Positions 1-11,900 of a DNA stretch of 64,000 nucleotides are shown here, one piece after another. Numbering within the stretch: position 1 is the stretch's first letter; every line of letters starts with the position of its first letter. The notes beneath the pieces are model-generated. The model saw only the letters and a list, made by a program, of their open reading frames with translations, was not told the origin of the DNA and did not search any database. Source of the DNA: Biomphalaria glabrata (Eukaryota > Mollusca > Gastropoda > Planorbidae); the NCBI RefSeq assembly GCF_947242115.1, contig NC_074712.1:18194666-18258665 (forward strand). Reading direction: 5' to 3'. The translations under genes were made by a program, and so were the position numbers.

Positions 1-508
1 AACGGAGGATGCATATTCTATTATTGGCCTAACCAAGGTTAAATAACATTTTAGTTTTATGTTCTTATTTGATTTATAGAAATTTCTTTTAATAAACCCT
101 ATTGCTTTGTTTGATTTTTTTTTTATAGTTTCATCAATATGTGGATTCCATGACAGTTTTTCATTTATTATAACACCTAGGTATTTTGCGTTTTTAGTCT
201 GTGTTACTGGTTTGCCATGAATAAGATAAGTGGAATTAATTTGTTTTAGTTTTTTTGTTACTCTTAACAACTGACATTTTTCTGGGTGGAAAGATATGCT
301 CCAATTTGATTCCCATTTCTGTACTTCATCTAATTCTCTTGGTAAAATATATGTGTCTTGTGTTGTTTTTATTGTTATATATATAATGCAATCGTCTGCA
401 AATAATCTGACTTTTGTTCCTGAAGTAATGCAATTTGGTAAATCATTTATGTAAATTAAAAATAATAGTGGACCTAACACTGTTCCTTGAGGTACACCTG
501 AGTTTACT
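1..508 (-). mobile_element. LINE reverse-transcriptase fragment running off the left edge
   Basis: Read on the minus strand from about 508 down to 1, one frame stays open for about 168 codons with no stop. It contains RT landmarks in order: GVPQGTVLGPLLFLIYINDL, then the catalytic box as LFADDCIIY, then a palm/thumb stretch with a WNPHIDE motif. This is typical of jockey/CR1-type non-LTR retrotransposons. The copy starts inside the RT domain, so it is 5'-truncated, and it continues beyond the window. It abuts the 3' end of a different LINE relic at about 510-519. The open frame suggests a fairly recent insertion. The exact clade is not resolved. Confidence 0.85.
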
Positions 509-518
509 GTTTACCATC

Positions 519-955
519 ACATATCCCTTAGTCTGTTGAGCCGTTTTGGGTATAACCACACAGGATCTTTAACCATGATCTTTCTCCATTTTTGCATTTG
601 ATAGAACCTCTTTCAATGATGGGCTCGTCCATTCTTTTAGGCTGTCTTCCCATTGTTTTCTCTGACTGCCTCTACTTTTGTTTTCCCCCTTGTACTGTTT
701 CTTTAATTAATTAAGATTTTTACAAGCCCTAAAATAAGGACCTTAATTGTGATATGGCCCAATCTTGCGCCGTTGCGATGTTGTTGTTTTTTTTTTGTCA
801 GTAGTTCACAGGTCATCGTGGGGTCCAATTGCTGTGTCAACCCTGTTTCTAATCTCTTCGGTCTTTGTAAGTGATACCTAGGAATAGGACCTTTCTGTAT
901 CATCCCATTTCCATTGCTAGTATCCCCTCTATGGATAAAAAAAAAATCAACGTTT
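519..955 (-). mobile_element. Decayed 3' end of an RTE/CFDP2-like LINE
   Basis: The minus strand reads, with several indels, as the C-terminal part of the same LINE protein that is nearly intact at 21346-24788. Shared landmarks are the finger-like CYRR region, the GHIT-type segment, the RRGRQ-rRW box, a KEWT segment and a final RLRD-like end. The terminal DNA (519-545 here, 21369-21395 there) is nearly identical. It is an old 3' fragment of that family. No coding function is left. Confidence 0.75.
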
Positions 956-961
956 TTATCA

Positions 962-1058
962 GAGTTCATTCCCTTGAAATTTCACCATGGTACAGATAAA
1001 ATGTTTATAGATGGCACTCTAGCGAAATGCCGGCAGTTTTTAATTTTCTCAATTAGTG
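962..1058. repeat. ~95 bp element shared with the CLUAP1 upstream region
   Basis: About 95 bp here is strongly similar to 44517-44620, including a common core TTGAAATTTCACCATGGTAC followed by AAAATGTTTATAGATGGC and then AAATGCCG. Here it lies about 1.9 kb before the ABCA5 start codon; the other copy lies about 150 bp before the CLUAP1 start. It could be a small old repeat or a promoter-type element. Same-orientation placement upstream of both host genes is the only hint of function. Confidence 0.5.
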
Positions 1059-1059
1059 A

Positions 1060-1330
1060 GGATCGATCTAATAGATAGATTAAGATCTAGATATGTAGAT
1101 CTAGATAATTTATATCTATAATCTATTTACCGTATTTCAACCAATCACCTAATCTAAGATTCTAGTGATTCCAGATCTAGATATAGATGTTACTGATGAC
1201 GTGATGTAAATCTAGATCTAGTCTAGTAGTAAGTTATTAAGTAAGTAGATCATAGATCATAGATCACAGTCAGTAGTGACTCGTGAGTAGATGATCGTAG
1301 ATCTAGATCTATATATTTATATTGGTAATA
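1060..1330. repeat. TCTAGA/AGATCT-rich tract
   Basis: The stretch is crowded with overlapping palindromic words of the AGATCTAGATCT kind, in irregular spacing rather than a clean tandem array. Similar tracts occur at about 44430-44720, 45180-45290 and 62220-62770. Within it, 1194-1207 contains a CRE-like TGACGTGA word. Such words are common in pulmonate snail DNA; I cannot show a function. Confidence 0.5.
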
Positions 1331-1879
1331 GGCGATATTATGCCGCCCACGCCTGATCCGGTTCTTTCTGTGGTCTTACTGTAGACAATAAGCTCCTAAA
1401 CCTACCCTCCAAAGCTGTACCATCGCAAACTAATATTAAGCCGAAAAAAAATAATTTTGTTTTCAAGTTCTTTTATCATTGTTGTAATGAAAAATACGCC
1501 ATTTTGTTTACTACGTTTTTAAGAGGATGTAACTCTCCATCCCTATTACCTTTATATTTCAGACGTATCTGCATCTCATCATGATGAGTGTAGACTACTG
1601 TAGCTGTCGACTAACGTAGATTTTATACAAAGTAACAAATACAGTCAACTTACTTACCTACTGTTTATAACCTTACAGATATGATAATGCAAGTTTTGTA
1701 AAGCTCTTTCATTCTGCTTGACAGCTCATTTAGTAACATCCAACACTCATCACTCCTGTATTGAGTGAAAAAGCATCTTAAAGACTTTAATGACAATTTC
1801 ATTTGGAAACAGTAGCATGCAGGTGATTGTTTAAATCCTCTGCATAGTGATGATTTAAAAACCATGCCTTTGACCAAGT
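1331..1879. other. Unassigned sequence upstream of ABCA5
   Basis: No coding exon or repeat boundary could be recognised. It may contain the promoter and a non-coding first exon of ABCA5, because a good 3' splice site (TTTCTCAG, ending at 2915) precedes the coding start, which implies an upstream 5' UTR exon. That exon could not be placed. Confidence 0.4.
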
Positions 1880-2425
1880 AGTTGCTATTAACATCCACAC
1901 AATCCTGACACAGTACCAGTTGCGATGGGCAGGCCACATCTGCAAAATGGAAGATTCCCGCATCCCTTACCAAGAAAGACAAAGAAAATGCTTCAGGGAT
2001 ACCCTTGAAGCTTCTCTAAAAGTCCTAGTTATGAACATGCCACCTGGGCAATGGAAGCACAGGATAGAGCATCATGGCATTGCGCAGTGAAAATTGGCAC
2101 ACAAATTGCAGAGGACAAGAGAACAGCACTGACAGAAGATAGTGTCAGAGAAAAAAAGCAAGGTCAATGACACTAGCTTCAGCTGGAATAACCTGCCCAG
2201 TGTGCAGCCAAACATTCTGGGCTTACATAGGTCTCACCAGCCACATGAGGAGGCACAGTGCAAAGCCCTCATCCCCCTGGATGACAAAAGTGGTCATCTT
2301 CGAACCATAATGGATGAACTATATATATTAATTGGGGGATGACTAGTGACTTGCGCTGTAATTTGGATTTAAGAGAGGAGAGTTTGCGCAACACATCGAC
2401 CTCACTCTCTCGCCCTATATATATT
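1880..2425 (+). mobile_element. 3' end of a zinc-finger-tailed LINE
   Basis: The plus strand reads QLRWAGHICKMEDSR, then a KCFRDTLEASLK segment, then after frame changes a C2H2-like finger CPVCSQTFWAYIGLTSHMRR (about 2190-2255). This is the standard C-terminus of an APE-type LINE family also present at 54900-56970. The 3' UTR includes CCTCACTCTCTCGCCCT, which recurs at 4220-4240. It is a 5'-truncated, decayed copy. Confidence 0.75.
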
Positions 2426-2619
2426 AATTTGCAAGTACTTTTGAGTTCATCTTTTGTTTTCAGTAGGATGAAAAAATGCTATTAATGCAATGATTCCTTC
2501 TATCATTAGAGCTGCCTCTGCCATTGCTATTGGAGTCATTTTACCTGTTTAAATGCTTCACAGATACGAAAAGAAACCAGAAATCATCCCTCCATACTGT
2601 GTTTTTATACATGATCTGA

Positions 2620-2705
2620 ATCAGTCAGGAAAACCAATTACTTAGCAGAGTTAAGGTCATTGATTAACATGAATGAGTAGATTGACACATTTTAAGTAAA
2701 GATGA
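2620..2705 (+). mobile_element. LINE 3' tail fragment
   Basis: A short piece matching the tails at 21030-21260, 28440-28740, 46490-46590 and 50240-50407. All share the same run encoding a decayed [14 protein letters not shown]-like C-terminus followed by ATGCATGACTAGAT-like DNA. It lies just upstream of the first ABCA5 coding exon. Confidence 0.45.
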
Positions 2706-2956
2706 AATGACAAAAAATTAACTAGATTTGAAAAAAAAAAAGGTCCTGTATAAGGCATAATATATTCTTCTGATTTAACAGTTTGTCACTTGCCTTAAGA
2801 GCATAATATTTTTCTAAATTTATTCTCCTAAGTATGACATAGGCAATAATTGATATAGGCTTTATAATTATGTATTTTTATTTTACTGCAAAGCTTCTGG
2901 TTTCCTCTTTCTCAGGCTTGAGGACAGTCAGATAAACTACAACCTCAAAAATAAAA

Positions 2957-5900
2957 ATGGCTTCCTTTTGGCAACAGCTGAAAGCTCTGCTCTGGCGTAA
3001 TATACTGCTGAAAAAAAGAAATAAGCCCCAGCTATTTCAAGTAATGAAAAAAAAAATAAGTAAAAAAACCCATTATGGTTTAATTATATTATCTTCATTA
3101 CATTGTTCATCTTATCAGATTCATGGATTTAACCTTCATTTATTGAAAGTTTAACTTAAAGTTTCTAAAGGGCAGTTATTACTATTATCGTTGATTTATT
3201 TGGCAGTTGGAAGATGGTAATGCACTACTGATTCAGTTCAGGCAAACAAAACTATAAATAGATATCTAATTAATTAGTTTCTAAATTTTTTCAATTTTCA
3301 GCACCTTTGCTGAGTTAAAAGCCTTTCTCATGCTTGGACATTTTTAAACAGTCATATTGTTAAATGTGTTTATATGGGTGACTTTTTTTTCTTATCATTG
3401 TAAATATTCTTCCACAACACATTAACTATGACTAAACATTTTTATTTCCAGGAACTGTTATTTCCAGTCTATTTTGTAATTCTACTTGTCTTTGTAAAAA
3501 ACTCCATGAAGCAAGAGAAGCAGCCAGCAATGAGTTTTCCAGCCATTAATATTAGTAGTTTTCTTAGTTACAGTTTACTGGGAGGATACATCTATGTGTC
3601 GCCAAATACAAGTCAGGTAAGGTGTTAGTAAATGTGAAAGTTTTCAGATTGTACTCTAGGCATGTCTCTGGCCTCATTATGGCTTCTTGGTGGAAGCATC
3701 TATAAAAATTGTTTAAATCAGTTAAACAGGTAATAGCTCCCTGTAGCCTGTCACAGTTTTGAGTGCATTATATGTGATGGAAATGTAAAAATGGCTTGCT
3801 AAACTCCCCCCCCCCCCCCCCCGCCCCCCACTCCTCTATGAACCATGGCCTGTTTTTTTATATTGATTGTCCTGCCAAGGTAATGGTGATAAAATTTAGG
3901 AACTTAAAAAAGACTTTGTAAGATACTTGACATAGGTCTATACTTCTCATTTAGGGGAATTAAGAGAAGCTTATGTAGATGTCACCTTGATGAAATGCTG
4001 TGATGAGTTTTCACTTGAGACATACTTTCCTTTTGACCTTTGGGAGAAAGCCTTTCAATTTTTCATCTCTAAGGGCTTTGACACTGTTGTTTTATAGCAT
4101 CAAATAAAAGTATATTTATTTGTGCATAGAAAGATGGTATTTGAAGTTCAAGCCATACTAAGTGACTGAGTGACTTGCACTAAAAAATTTTATTAAAGTG
4201 AAGAGGATTTCTGCAACACATCAACCTCACTCTCTCGCCCTAAGCCCATCCTTTTCCAGAAGCCCTACACACAGCAAATGAAAAAAAAAAAAAGCTAATA
4301 CATTCATTTTTTTTTCACATTTTTGATCATATTAAAAGGAATAATCAAAAGAGTTTGAACTATTAGTCATTAAAATTAGTTTTATGCTTTTAAAGTTCAG
4401 AAAGTCCTATCAAGAGGAACCAAGCAAGAGGAATAAATTGCCAACAAAAACCTTCTTTAAGGAGTTTCAAGATCTCCTTAACAGTCACATCACAACAAAA
4501 GATCTATTTGTTATAGGCGATGTGAATCAGCATTTCGAAAGTGTAAACATCAGGTGTTATAAAATATGCTAAATGATTGCAACTTAAACCAACTGGTAAA
4601 TGTCGAAACACACATGAATGGCCATACTCTTGATTAGCTATTCACAAATACAAGTGAACTTAACTTATAACCAAACTCAACATCCTACGCCAGGGCTCGT
4701 CAGATCATTTTCTTATATGCTTAGAAATGCGCCTATCAAAACCAAGAAGGCCCAAGAAAAATGTGAGTTCCCATAAACTAAAAGATTTAGACATTGCCTC
4801 TTGTAAGCTTAATGTGGACTCTTTGCTGTTACATCAGAGCAACACATGCTGAACAGTTACAACTTTAGCTGGGAAAAGTTGCTAGATAGCCATGCAAGGA
4901 GCTATATAGGATCAGTGCTGAAATGTTTGGTGTAGCAGATAAAGAATCTTTGCCCTCATCTATCCAAGTCTCTGAGCTCTCTAGCTCTTTTAATCAATTT
5001 TACATCGGCAAGATTGAACAGATAAGAAATGACATCCTTTTCATCACAGCTTGATCACGCTACAATCTTTTGAAATACTCCTTTTTGCGAGTAATTTCAA
5101 TGTGTCTCTGAAGATTATGTTAGAGTCTTATTTAAAGATGCCAAATATGTGATGTGACCTTGATCCCATTCCAACTTCCGTGCTCGAATGTATGGACAAA
5201 TTTGTTTCAACAGTTAAGATATAAACTGTTCACTGAATTAAGGCATTGTGCCACTGCAATTCAAGCATGCTCTTGTCACGCCTTTACTAAAGAAATCAAA
5301 TCTTGACCCAGAGAATCTATAAATCTATCCCTTGGTATCAAATAATCCCTTCCTTCAAAGCTTCTGAAGCCCAATACTGTCTCTTGGAAGAATTTCAACC
5401 TGCATACCGGAAGTGCACAGAGACAATAGTGGTTCAGGGTACTAACTGACCTACTTCCACCTAGGTCACATATCAGTCCTTTCCATTCCATGTTGGACGT
5501 CCGCTGCTTTCGCTACACCATGATGGCCAGATTCTCTGCTACTTTTTGTTTCTGAGGAATCGTACTAAATAGCTTGGATTCTACCTGACTGAATGTTACC
5601 ACAGTGTTGTGGTTAATGAAACAACAAGACAAAAGTAGAGAGAACAGATTCATTTTTTACCATGAACTGCCAGGTTCTTTTTGTCCATGTAGTTTGCAGT
5701 TTTGGATTTTTCCTTGACTTAGCTGTCTTTTGAACCACACATATGTCAGCTCTCCAGCTGCATAGATGAGGCCATATTTGATAATGGAGTCAACAAAAAG
5801 TTAGCTGTGGCATATATACTCCCTGCCCTGTATACTGCAATGCTTTTCTAGCATGTATGCCCGATGACAAAATTTTTAAGTTGTAGCTAATTCAGAACAT

Positions 5901-8900
5901 TGCTACACAAATAGTCCTATGAAAAACAATATTTAATTTTGCTACTGCTCTCTTGTGTACATTCCATTGGCTTACTGTGAATGCAAGAATTGACTACAAG
6001 GTGGCCACACATTGTCATCATTGCATCTGCAGCTAAGAAATGCCTTTGTACCTTAGTGAACTGATCACTCCATATGTCCCTTAGAGAGTTCCATGGACTC
6101 AACGCTTTTAGTGGTGCCACATTTTTCCCTCCCAAGTTACGGTTTGTGGGCTTTTTCAGTGCATGGACCAAAGGTTTGGAGCTGTCTCCCCATTGATCCC
6201 TAGCAGAAAACATGCTTCACTACATTGAAGAAGAACATTAAGACCTATCAAAACTCTTTTAGATTTCTTAGTCATTTCTTGTTTTTGTTTGCTATGCTAT
6301 CACAGCTCCCTGAGCCTACATTATGTTTGTTAACAGCACTTTATAAATTAAATTATTTTAAAATTATTGTTAATACTTGGGTCATGCTAAGCCTACTTTA
6401 TCTTTATATAATCATCTCATTGTTCAACTGCCTTTACACTTCCACACAAAAAGGGCTGCCTTGTCATGGGGTATTGCTCTGACTGTCATTTAATTGTCCT
6501 GGATTTGAACCCTGCCTGTCACCACCACCCCCATCCTGAAGGAGGTATGGGCTACCATTTAATTATCTTCAAATATGAAGACCTGAAATGTAAAACAAAG
6601 ACAAATGCCAGGTGCTCATCATCGATGCGTGACTTGTCAGCATCCTCAACTTCCACTTAAAGAAACTTTACCTGTTTATCTATTTGTCTGGCTATTTCAG
6701 GTTAAAAATAGAATGGATTCCATTTTAGCAGAGCTGCAACGACCCATTTCCTATGAAATGTTCTCATCATCAAAGGCAGCTGAAGCTAAATATAAATCAA
6801 ACACCAGCAGAGTGGCTGCTGGTATCATATTTGACTATGATCAAAATTCAAACTCTTATGCCATTAGAATGAATTCTATTTATGTGCCTGATACTAAAGT
6901 GCTTTTTAACAACATCCCAGGTAAGCTATAGATGTCCTAATGTTTCTACAACCAAGATTGTAAGTAGAGTTGAAAGTTTGAAGACTAAGAAAGGTTTGTT
7001 AGAAAATACAATGTAGGCATGTTGTTTGAATCACAATGTTTTAGAAGTAAAATCAATTAAAAACCATTGTATTAATGAATTGACTTGTGAAGATTGTGTA
7101 TTTTTAAATAGTAATTTAAAATGTCATAATTTGGTCAGATAATGATTTTTTAGAGAAATAGAATTGGTAATTTTTTTTAGGAACATTTGCCATGGCATCT
7201 TTATGTAATATTACAGAACTTTTGACCTCGTTTGTTTTGTTTAATATCATGACAATCCTTTTGATCCAAGAAATCACAACAATGTCTTTAACAATTACAT
7301 TAAATTTTGTGTCAGAAACTTGTCGCTCTGATAAAAATGGGACAGCTACTTCTTATTGTGATGTGAACACCTACATGCACAATGGATTTACATCCTTGCA
7401 GTTGGCAATAGATAAAATCCTAATGAAGGTAACAATTTTAATTTATTTTTCAACTTTTACTTATTGTGAAAAAAAAAATACTGTAAATTTGTTTGCGTCT
7501 AACTAGATCTTCATAATGAATCCAGTGTAAATTTCACTTAAAGCTACATGGTAGCTTAGATGTAGAGTATTTGACTGATGATAGTTCTGGAATAAAAAAA
7601 AGTTCCCCTTTCAGACCTTGTGGTCTATAGGACAGATGATGTAAAGGTCATCTTTTTCTGTGGCCTATGGTTAACAAGGGTGTCATGTGGCCAGCACAAT
7701 GACCAACCGCCTTTACTTTTCCCCAACTAATGTCAGGTACCCATTAGAGCTGGGTTGACTCAGAGGCAGCCAAAGATGCAAAAATTAGAAACCAAGTTTT
7801 CACCAGGAAACCAGGATTTGAACCTGGGACCACCAGTTTGGAAGCCAAGCGCTTTACTGTTCAGCCACCGCGCCTCTGGAATGACTTTATTTTAATTGCA
7901 TGATGATCAATAATTTTTTTTTCTGTAATCTCATTGCTTGCATTTTTAGGAGCTGAAAATGAACACAACAAATCCAGCAATCTCAGTGCAGCTGATGGAT
8001 AAACCAGAGCTCTCCCCTAAAACGAATAACATTCAAACCCATTCATCAGTTTACTTTGTCCTATCATTCTCTGTCTTAGCCAATTTTTTGGCTGTGAACA
8101 TTGTGGCTGAGAAGGAGAACAAGATCAAAGAAGGGATGCTCATGATGGGTTTGAGAAGCTCTGTATTTTGGTAAGTTGAAAAAAACAGTTTATTTGAAAT
8201 TTACTTTTATATATTAAAACTTTTGTTCTCTTTAAGTCTTATACAAATAACTTGCATGCATCAACCTAAAGATATACACCAGTTTTATTAGTATGTGTTA
8301 TGAAATTAGATTTGTTCTTAAGAAAAACAGATGTTCTTATTAAACATTTTAAACAAATTATAAACTCAGTATTATGTGGACATATTCCAATCGTACAGCC
8401 CTTGAAGAGTTCTTGTGTTTTTCCATTTTAGCTAATTCGAGTTCTTGTGTTTTTCCATTTTAGCTAATTGGTTACAGTTGATTATGTCATACTCTAGTAA
8501 ATAAAAATAATTATAGAAGTCCTACTTCAAACCTTTTGGTCTCTATTTCAGGCTGTCATGGACTCTCATTTATTTTTCTATGGTGGTTGTAGCTTCAGGA
8601 CTTATGATTGTCGTCATTGTGGCTAACAAACTCTTTAGTCAAAGCAACATGTTTCTCCTTTTCTTGATGTTTGTACTTTATGGCTGGTCCTCCATTACTT
8701 TTGCATTTATGATAACACCATTCTTCAAAAAGGCAGCTCTGGCAGGAGTCATAGCAGGGTATTCCCCAGTCATCATCAGCTTGGTAAACCTTGCAGTCAG
8801 CCAGACCAGGGAAGAAGGAAGCTATGATGCCAATATCCCAATAGCTGGTCAGTGGTTGATGTGCTTAATTTCGACAATAGCATTTTCAACTGTAATATCT

Positions 8901-11900
8901 CAGGTAACATTTGTTGCAAATGTTTTGCTTTTAAAATTGCTAAATTTTGTTTAGTTTTTTATTGCTGCCTAAATCATTAAAACATCCTTTAATGATAATG
9001 ATTAAAATAACCTAAGATCAAAATGCTATTAAAGTTATTTTTTATTGTTATATTAAAAAGAAAAATTTTAAACAGATATTTCATTTTCATTATTTCTTTT
9101 CAGGGAATCTTTCTAGATGTTCATAGAACCGGTTTTGGTTTTGATAGTTCCTTGACATACGGCAAATTTCCCCTCTATGCACCAATCCTAATGCTTGCTG
9201 TAGATACTATACTATATGCTCTCTTGACAGTTTATTTTGATCATGTAATTCCAGGTATATTAGTTTTAATTCTTTACATTTTATCATTTTATTGAATATC
9301 CTTTCTGAACTTTTAAAAAAATCTTAGTATTTATTTTGTTTCAGGGGAATATGGTATACGATACAAACCTTATTATTTCCTGCAATGCTCCTATTGGTTC
9401 AAGTCAAGAAAGAGTGATGAAATGATACACTTAACAAGTCCACAAATGAGTTTTTCTCAGACTTCTGATGTTGAAGCTGTGCCTAAAGAAATAGAAGACA
9501 AAATAGCTATGAGGTGAAACATAATTATATTGATAAGAAATGCTTCCAAAGCTGTTTGGTTGTTGTTGTTTGTTTGCTTGTTTTTTTTAGCAATGTAAAC
9601 ATAAAATTTAAGAAAAAATTAATAAGATCTAAAAGTTTGTATGTTGTTATATTATTTTCCAAGAAAGAAATTATTTTCTTTTCAGAATTTCACACTTGAC
9701 AAAAACATTTAAACAAGGTGGTCAAACTTTCAATGCTGTTGATGGTATGTTGTTTTAGAGACTGTGGAAATGTGTTGTTGTTTTTTTTAATTCCCCAAAA
9801 GGGGGAAAAGCCACATTTAGTATGTGTAGTTTGTAAATCTGTCACATTTAGAACTCCAAAACTAGAAAAGCTATTGAAATAATTTGTGACTTTCAAAGTT
9901 TAGAAGTGACTGGTAGTCTTTAGAAAGCTGAAAATGTTGAAACCTACTATTTGTCTTGTTAATCAACAGTTTTGTGGACCTGCCAGTATCCTTCAGTTAA
10001 GTCTAGCTTTGTAAAGATTTTGTGCCCCCCAATAATTTAAATTAAAAAAAACAACTTCAATATCAAGTTTATTTTCAGTAAGCAGTTTGTCAATGACTAT
10101 TTGTAGGCTTTTGTTTGAACATCTATGAAAATCATATTACATGTCTACTTGGACACAATGGAGCAGGAAAAACAACTCTATTCAACATGTTGACAGGTTT
10201 TGTTCCCCCTACTTCAGGAACTGCCAAATTATTGCAGCTGGTAACTAGATCATTGTGTTTTTGTCTGTTAAAACCAGTCTGTTTGGTAAAGTAGGTCAGA
10301 TTCAAGAATAATTTCTTTATAGATCTTGATTTAGATTGACCTGTTCCACTCAAAATGGTCTTAATTTTATAAAAATAAATAAATGTGTGAGAAATGAAAA
10401 GTCTTTCAGAAAATGTCAATGTCTGTTTTTGAAAAAGTTTGATGATTATATAATGTTTTTTATATTAAATTGCCCAATTAATTTGAAGTTTGCCTTGAAA
10501 TCTGGCTAAAACCCTGTAGTTTTTTTTCTTGTGTTGAATAAGAATTGTATTGTTTTGATTGAGCCATGCCAATTCCTATCAGTGCTGTGATTTAAAGAGT
10601 CATTATGAATATTGAATACTAGAGTTAACCTGTAGTTAGTCTAAGCTTGTCTTTCATTAAAAAAAAAATGAATTGTTTGCTGTTTGTTTTTAGGACATCA
10701 CAAACACATCAGATTTGGAAAAAATCAGAAGCCAATGTGGCATATGTCCACAGCACAACCTACTGTATGATGCTTTCTCTTGCATTGAACACTTAAAATT
10801 GTTTGCAAATATCAAGGGTGTTTCACCAAACAACATCAAACAGGAAGTAACCCAACATTGTCAATAAAATGAAGTGTTACATCAATTTTAGTTACATTAC
10901 TTTACTTGTTAGAAAATAGATCTTCTTTTTAGATCTATGATATTATAAATATATTCATTCATTGTTTGTAAATAAAGTTTTACATCTCATTTAAATTCTT
11001 ATTGGTAAGTATTGGCTTTGTATGTAAACACTACATTTATGTCTTTTCTCTGGTAGATAGAAGCAGTATTACAAGATGTTGACTTGACCCTTCAAGCAGG
11101 AATGTTTGCAAAAGACCTGAGCGGTGGACAGAGACGAAAACTTTCTGTTGCAATAGCACTGATTGGACATCCAAAAGTAATCAAGACATATTTGTGCAGT
11201 CCAATATATAATCTGCTTGCACATAAGTTTGATTAACTTCAAATCTGATCATATTTAGATGGACTTTTGATTAATAGAGGAATATTAAATTGAAAAAGAG
11301 TTCCTTTGTTTTACAATTATCAATTTGTATTCTTTGTATTGGCTGTTGTCTTTAAACAAATATTGATTGGCAAGTCCCACTTCACCTGCTCTGTTATTTT
11401 TTTTTGTTATCTCAAAAATAATTTTGATGAGATTGTATTTTAAACTATTCAGACCATAATTGTTTCTCTTCTATACAAATATTGTGAAAACAAAAAATGG
11501 AGATTTTCAACTCATAATTGACAGATAAACTAAAGCTCTGAACCTAACACTTCTCTCTGCAGTTGATATTTCTAGATGAGCCTACAGCTGGTATGGATCC
11601 TCTCTCTCGTAGACACCTGTGGTCATTGTTGAAGAAAATGAAAGCTGGAAGGGCTATCTTATTAACAACTCATTTTATGGATGAAGCTGATATTCTTGCT
11701 GGTATTAGATGAATTTATTTTACTTAGTAAGCCAAATAAATCTTTGTGACTAAGACCCTTTGAATGGTATACAATTTTCTAATATATAAGTGACTTACAA
11801 ATATTTTTTTTCAGTTACATCCATACTTAAATAGTGAAAGTCCATCTAACTTTGAAAAATATAGTAAAAAGTCATACATATGAACATTTGTTTATGTTAA

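Noticed and set aside
7181-7315. Treating these 135 nt as the standard start of ABCA5 exon 4
   Set aside because: The model without them gives the family's usual length and aligns directly with vertebrate ABCA5; kept only as an alternative.
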